Of a stretch of DNA of 21,170 bases, positions 19,730 through 21,170 are shown one piece after another. The notes below the pieces were generated by a model that had not been told where the DNA came from, did no database searches, and saw nothing but the letters and a program-made list of their open reading frames with translations. A program made the position numbers and the translations under genes. The DNA is from Phaeoceros laevis (taxonomy: Eukaryota > Anthocerotophyta > Anthocerotopsida > Notothyladales). Within the stretch, counting starts at the first letter, position 1, and each line of letters opens with the position of its first letter. The stretch covers positions 1 to 21,170 of the forward strand of contig JBNGIQ010000944.1 in assembly GCA_049999765.1 (NCBI GenBank). Direction: 5' to 3'.

Positions 19730-20499
19730 CTATGAGTGTGCGATTGCAAAACACCTGTCATTGCACATTTGCAATTGGCAGGCAGGGCACCACCAGGAAG
19801 TCCTCTTTGGACAAATGATGCACTTTCTTCTAAGATTGCGTGCAATAGGAACGTGTCCTCCAAGCCTTGCACACCTCTTGGTCAGCGCAACACAGGAAAC
19901 ATTGCTTCGTCCAGTCTTTCGCACAACTGCGTCCTCCCTTGCCAGCCTTGCCTCTCTAGCGGAATGCCCTTCCCATCCTCCCTGCCTCGTTTCCGGTTGC
20001 TGGTGTTCAGTTTAAATTCCTCGGCTGTAGGACCCTCTTCCTCCTCGTTTTGCCCGAAGGCCTCTTCTTGCATCACTGCTCTGCCCTCCATGCTCGCCTG
20101 TGGCCCTAGGCTCTCTGCGATTACCAGCAAGAACTCGCTGTGTGATACAGCTTTCACCCCCTCTGCCGCGGCTCATTCTCTGTATAAAACCATTGCATTC
20201 AACACAGATATGTCAAATAACCACCAAACAATCTTGTGCCACCACTTTTTGGTCTGCAATTGTATAGAATAGGACTCTCGCATTTGGTCAACGACATCAA
20301 CTCCTCTCATCTCAGTAGTGTAAGCTAAGAGACAAGGAGAGCATTTGACTTCTCTACGAGCCCCGTCCAGCCACCGTTTCATGACGCAGCCATCTTGGAC
20401 TGGCCCTTCTGCTGTGCTTAGTATGCGAACCGTAGTGTTGTCTTGCCAAGCTACAGCTGCCATCTTCCGACTTCTATGCACCCTAAAATTATTGGTGCC
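19730..20499 (-). mobile_element. Decayed piggyBac-type transposase, C-terminal part
   Basis: Remnant of a DDE transposase of the piggyBac superfamily. From about 20499 down to 20176 one frame reads MAAVAWQDNTTVRILST, then TTEMRGVDVVDQMRESYSIQ and KKWWHKIVWWLFDISVLNAM, matching the piggyBac core pattern G-V-D-x-x-D-Q...K-K-W-W...D...N-A. A TGA at 20173-20175 interrupts it, and the same frame continues with SEFLLVIAESLG to about 19882. A different frame (19924-19730) then carries the C-terminal cysteine-rich finger: CIICPKRTSWWCPACQLQMC, then NDRCFAIAH. One in-frame stop and one frameshift therefore separate recognisable parts. The N-terminal half, including the first catalytic aspartates, is absent. 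No terminal repeats or TTAA target sites could be paired. It is a dead copy, though the fairly intact domains suggest it is not very old. Confidence 0.85.
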
Positions 20500-20538
20500 C
20501 TAAGTTGCTGGCTTCGGGTTCTTTGGCCAAGTCCAACC

Positions 20539-20653
20539 TCACAGAAGGTGAGGGTGCTCATGAAACAAAGCTTCTGCCCGGAGCTTTACTGGAGTGGACA
20601 AGTTGCCATTTGTTTCTTCGATACAAGCTCTCAAACGAGCCCACTCTTCCCGG
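20539..20653 (-). other. Short coding-like frame between the piggyBac relic and the inverted-repeat element
   Basis: A minus-strand frame reads REEWARLRACIEETNGNL, then STPVKLRAEALFHEHPHLL, before a TGA at 20539-20541. Composition is convincingly protein-like, and it ends where the inverted-repeat element begins. It may be an exon fragment cut by that insertion, an N-terminal piece of the piggyBac relic, or chance. No family was recognised. Confidence 0.25.
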
Positions 20654-20654
20654 G

Positions 20655-21117
20655 ATGAATGAATGAATTTATTTCAAAGATATGGGCACGTGCCAACCGT
20701 GCGGCAATTCGACTGCAGCCCCGACTTAATTTAAGGATTCTACCTACGATAATTTTGGTTCTTACTGCTCCTCCTTTTGCTTACCTAAGGGCCCATCCAC
20801 CCTCCCACCACCGATAGGAGGGTTTGGGCGTCCTGAGGTAAGGTAGAGGCGGGGGTTGAAGCTATCTCTCTCCTACCTACCTAAGAGCCCCCCCGCCCTC
20901 CCACCACCGGTAGGAGGGTTAGGGGCAAGCTTAGGTGAGGTAAGAGAGAGAGGTAACCCCGTTTGGTGAGTAGCGAGAGATATCGAGTTCCACTCCTAAG
21001 GTGTTTATGGTTTAGGGCTCCATCGAGTCCATGGTGGCGGTGCGGCGGCGGCGGTGCCGTCTATGGCACACGGTTGGCACGTGCCCTGGTCAGTTAATAA
21101 ATCATTCATTCATTCAT
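20655..21117. mobile_element. 463-bp terminal-inverted-repeat element (MITE-like)
   Basis: Both ends begin ATGAATGAATGAAT reading inward (from 20655 on plus, from 21117 on minus). After a diverged 14-18 bp stretch both carry the identical 18-mer GGGCACGTGCCAACCGTG (20684-20701, and 21069-21086 in reverse complement). The inverted ends are thus about 50 bp long with a perfect inner core containing a CACGTG palindrome. The interior has no coding capacity but contains a tandem duplication of a hairpin-forming segment. Size, non-coding interior and inverted ends fit a non-autonomous DNA transposon. Target-site duplications cannot be separated from the ATGA-repeat ends. Confidence 0.8.
20782..20920. 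repeat. Two copies of a hairpin-forming unit inside the inverted-repeat element
   Basis: TACCTAAGGGCCC at 20782 and TACCTAAGAGCCC at 20878 each continue into CCCTCCCACCACCG, then a G/A change, then TAGGAGGG. The offset is about 97 bp. Within each unit CCCTCC pairs with GGAGGG around CACCACCGRTA, and the outer TTACCT can pair with the following GAGGTAA, giving two stacked stem-loops. Confidence 0.8.
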
Positions 21118-21148
21118 GGCTGTGGCGGCGGCGGTGCCGGCTATGGCT
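21041..21148. repeat. Direct repeat of a GC-rich segment around the right end of the element
   Basis: TGCGGCGGCGGCGGTGCCG at 21041 and TGTGGCGGCGGCGGTGCCG at 21121 are both followed by KCTATGGC. They are 80 bp apart and nearly identical. One copy lies inside, the other just outside, the right inverted repeat. Confidence 0.75.
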
Positions 21149-21170
21149 ATGGCGGCTACGGCGCCGGCGC
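21116..21170 (+). other. GC-rich tract, possible 5' end of a coding region running off the window
   Basis: The final 55 bp are GGC/GCC-rich. One frame reads as a glycine/tyrosine-rich protein (GYGYGGYGAG). Another starts with an ATG at 21116 and is Ala/Met/Pro-rich. Either could be coding, but the stretch is too short to decide and may be simple-sequence DNA. Confidence 0.25.

Noticed and set aside
1-21170. The idea that the whole window forms one new multi-gene system.
   Set aside because: Recognised genes are unrelated housekeeping or regulatory genes on both strands, typical of ordinary plant-lineage gene order.

Overview
The window is nuclear DNA from a plant-lineage eukaryote. Nearly every gene is split by GT-AG introns. 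Several products are typical of streptophytes: a double B-box (BBX) protein without a CCT domain, a GPI-anchored GH17 beta-1,3-glucanase with a C-terminal X8 domain, a plant-type ceramide glucosyltransferase, plant-type MED19 and an ATAD1/Msp1 AAA ATPase. Short intergenic spaces, moderate GC and a piggyBac-type transposase relic fit a streptophyte green alga (or less likely a bryophyte) better than a flowering plant. The species cannot be fixed from the sequence alone.

Layout. 1-1399 (-): ATAD1/Msp1-like ATPase, C-terminus cut off by the window edge. 1400-1883: divergent promoter region with a perfect 18-bp palindrome and a frame-broken small coding-like stretch. 1884-3033 (+): TSR2, a ribosome-biogenesis factor, 4 exons. 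3375-6141 (-): ceramide glucosyltransferase, 13 exons, read from end to end. 6142-7240: divergent spacer. 7241-9890 (+): coiled-coil protein with a 1.5-kb intron. 10682-11287 (-): MED19. 11448-11687 (-): 79-residue membrane protein directly upstream of MED19 and possibly sharing its transcript. 11869-12201 (+): leader or small ORF. 12365-13559 (+): BBX protein, 5 exons. 13560-15346: spacer with short tandem duplications. 15347-17320 (+): GH17-X8-GPI glucanase, 2 exons. From 17321 on the DNA is repeat-rich and gene-poor: an unidentified two-exon coding-like stretch, a cluster of near-perfect palindromes, a decayed piggyBac-type transposase on the minus strand, a 463-bp terminal-inverted-repeat element, and a GC-rich tract running off the edge.

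The genes are unrelated housekeeping and regulatory genes: membrane protein quality control, 40S subunit biogenesis, sphingolipid glucosylation, Mediator, light/clock-type transcription control and callose turnover. They share compact head-to-head promoters but do not form a pathway. No new defence or biosynthetic system is evident. The most interesting signals are the possible small-ORF-plus-gene shared transcripts (79-aa protein/MED19; broken small ORF/TSR2), the complete short inverted-repeat element, the piggyBac relic and the palindrome cluster. Exon borders were placed by hand from splice signals, reading phase and remembered family similarity; no database search was run.
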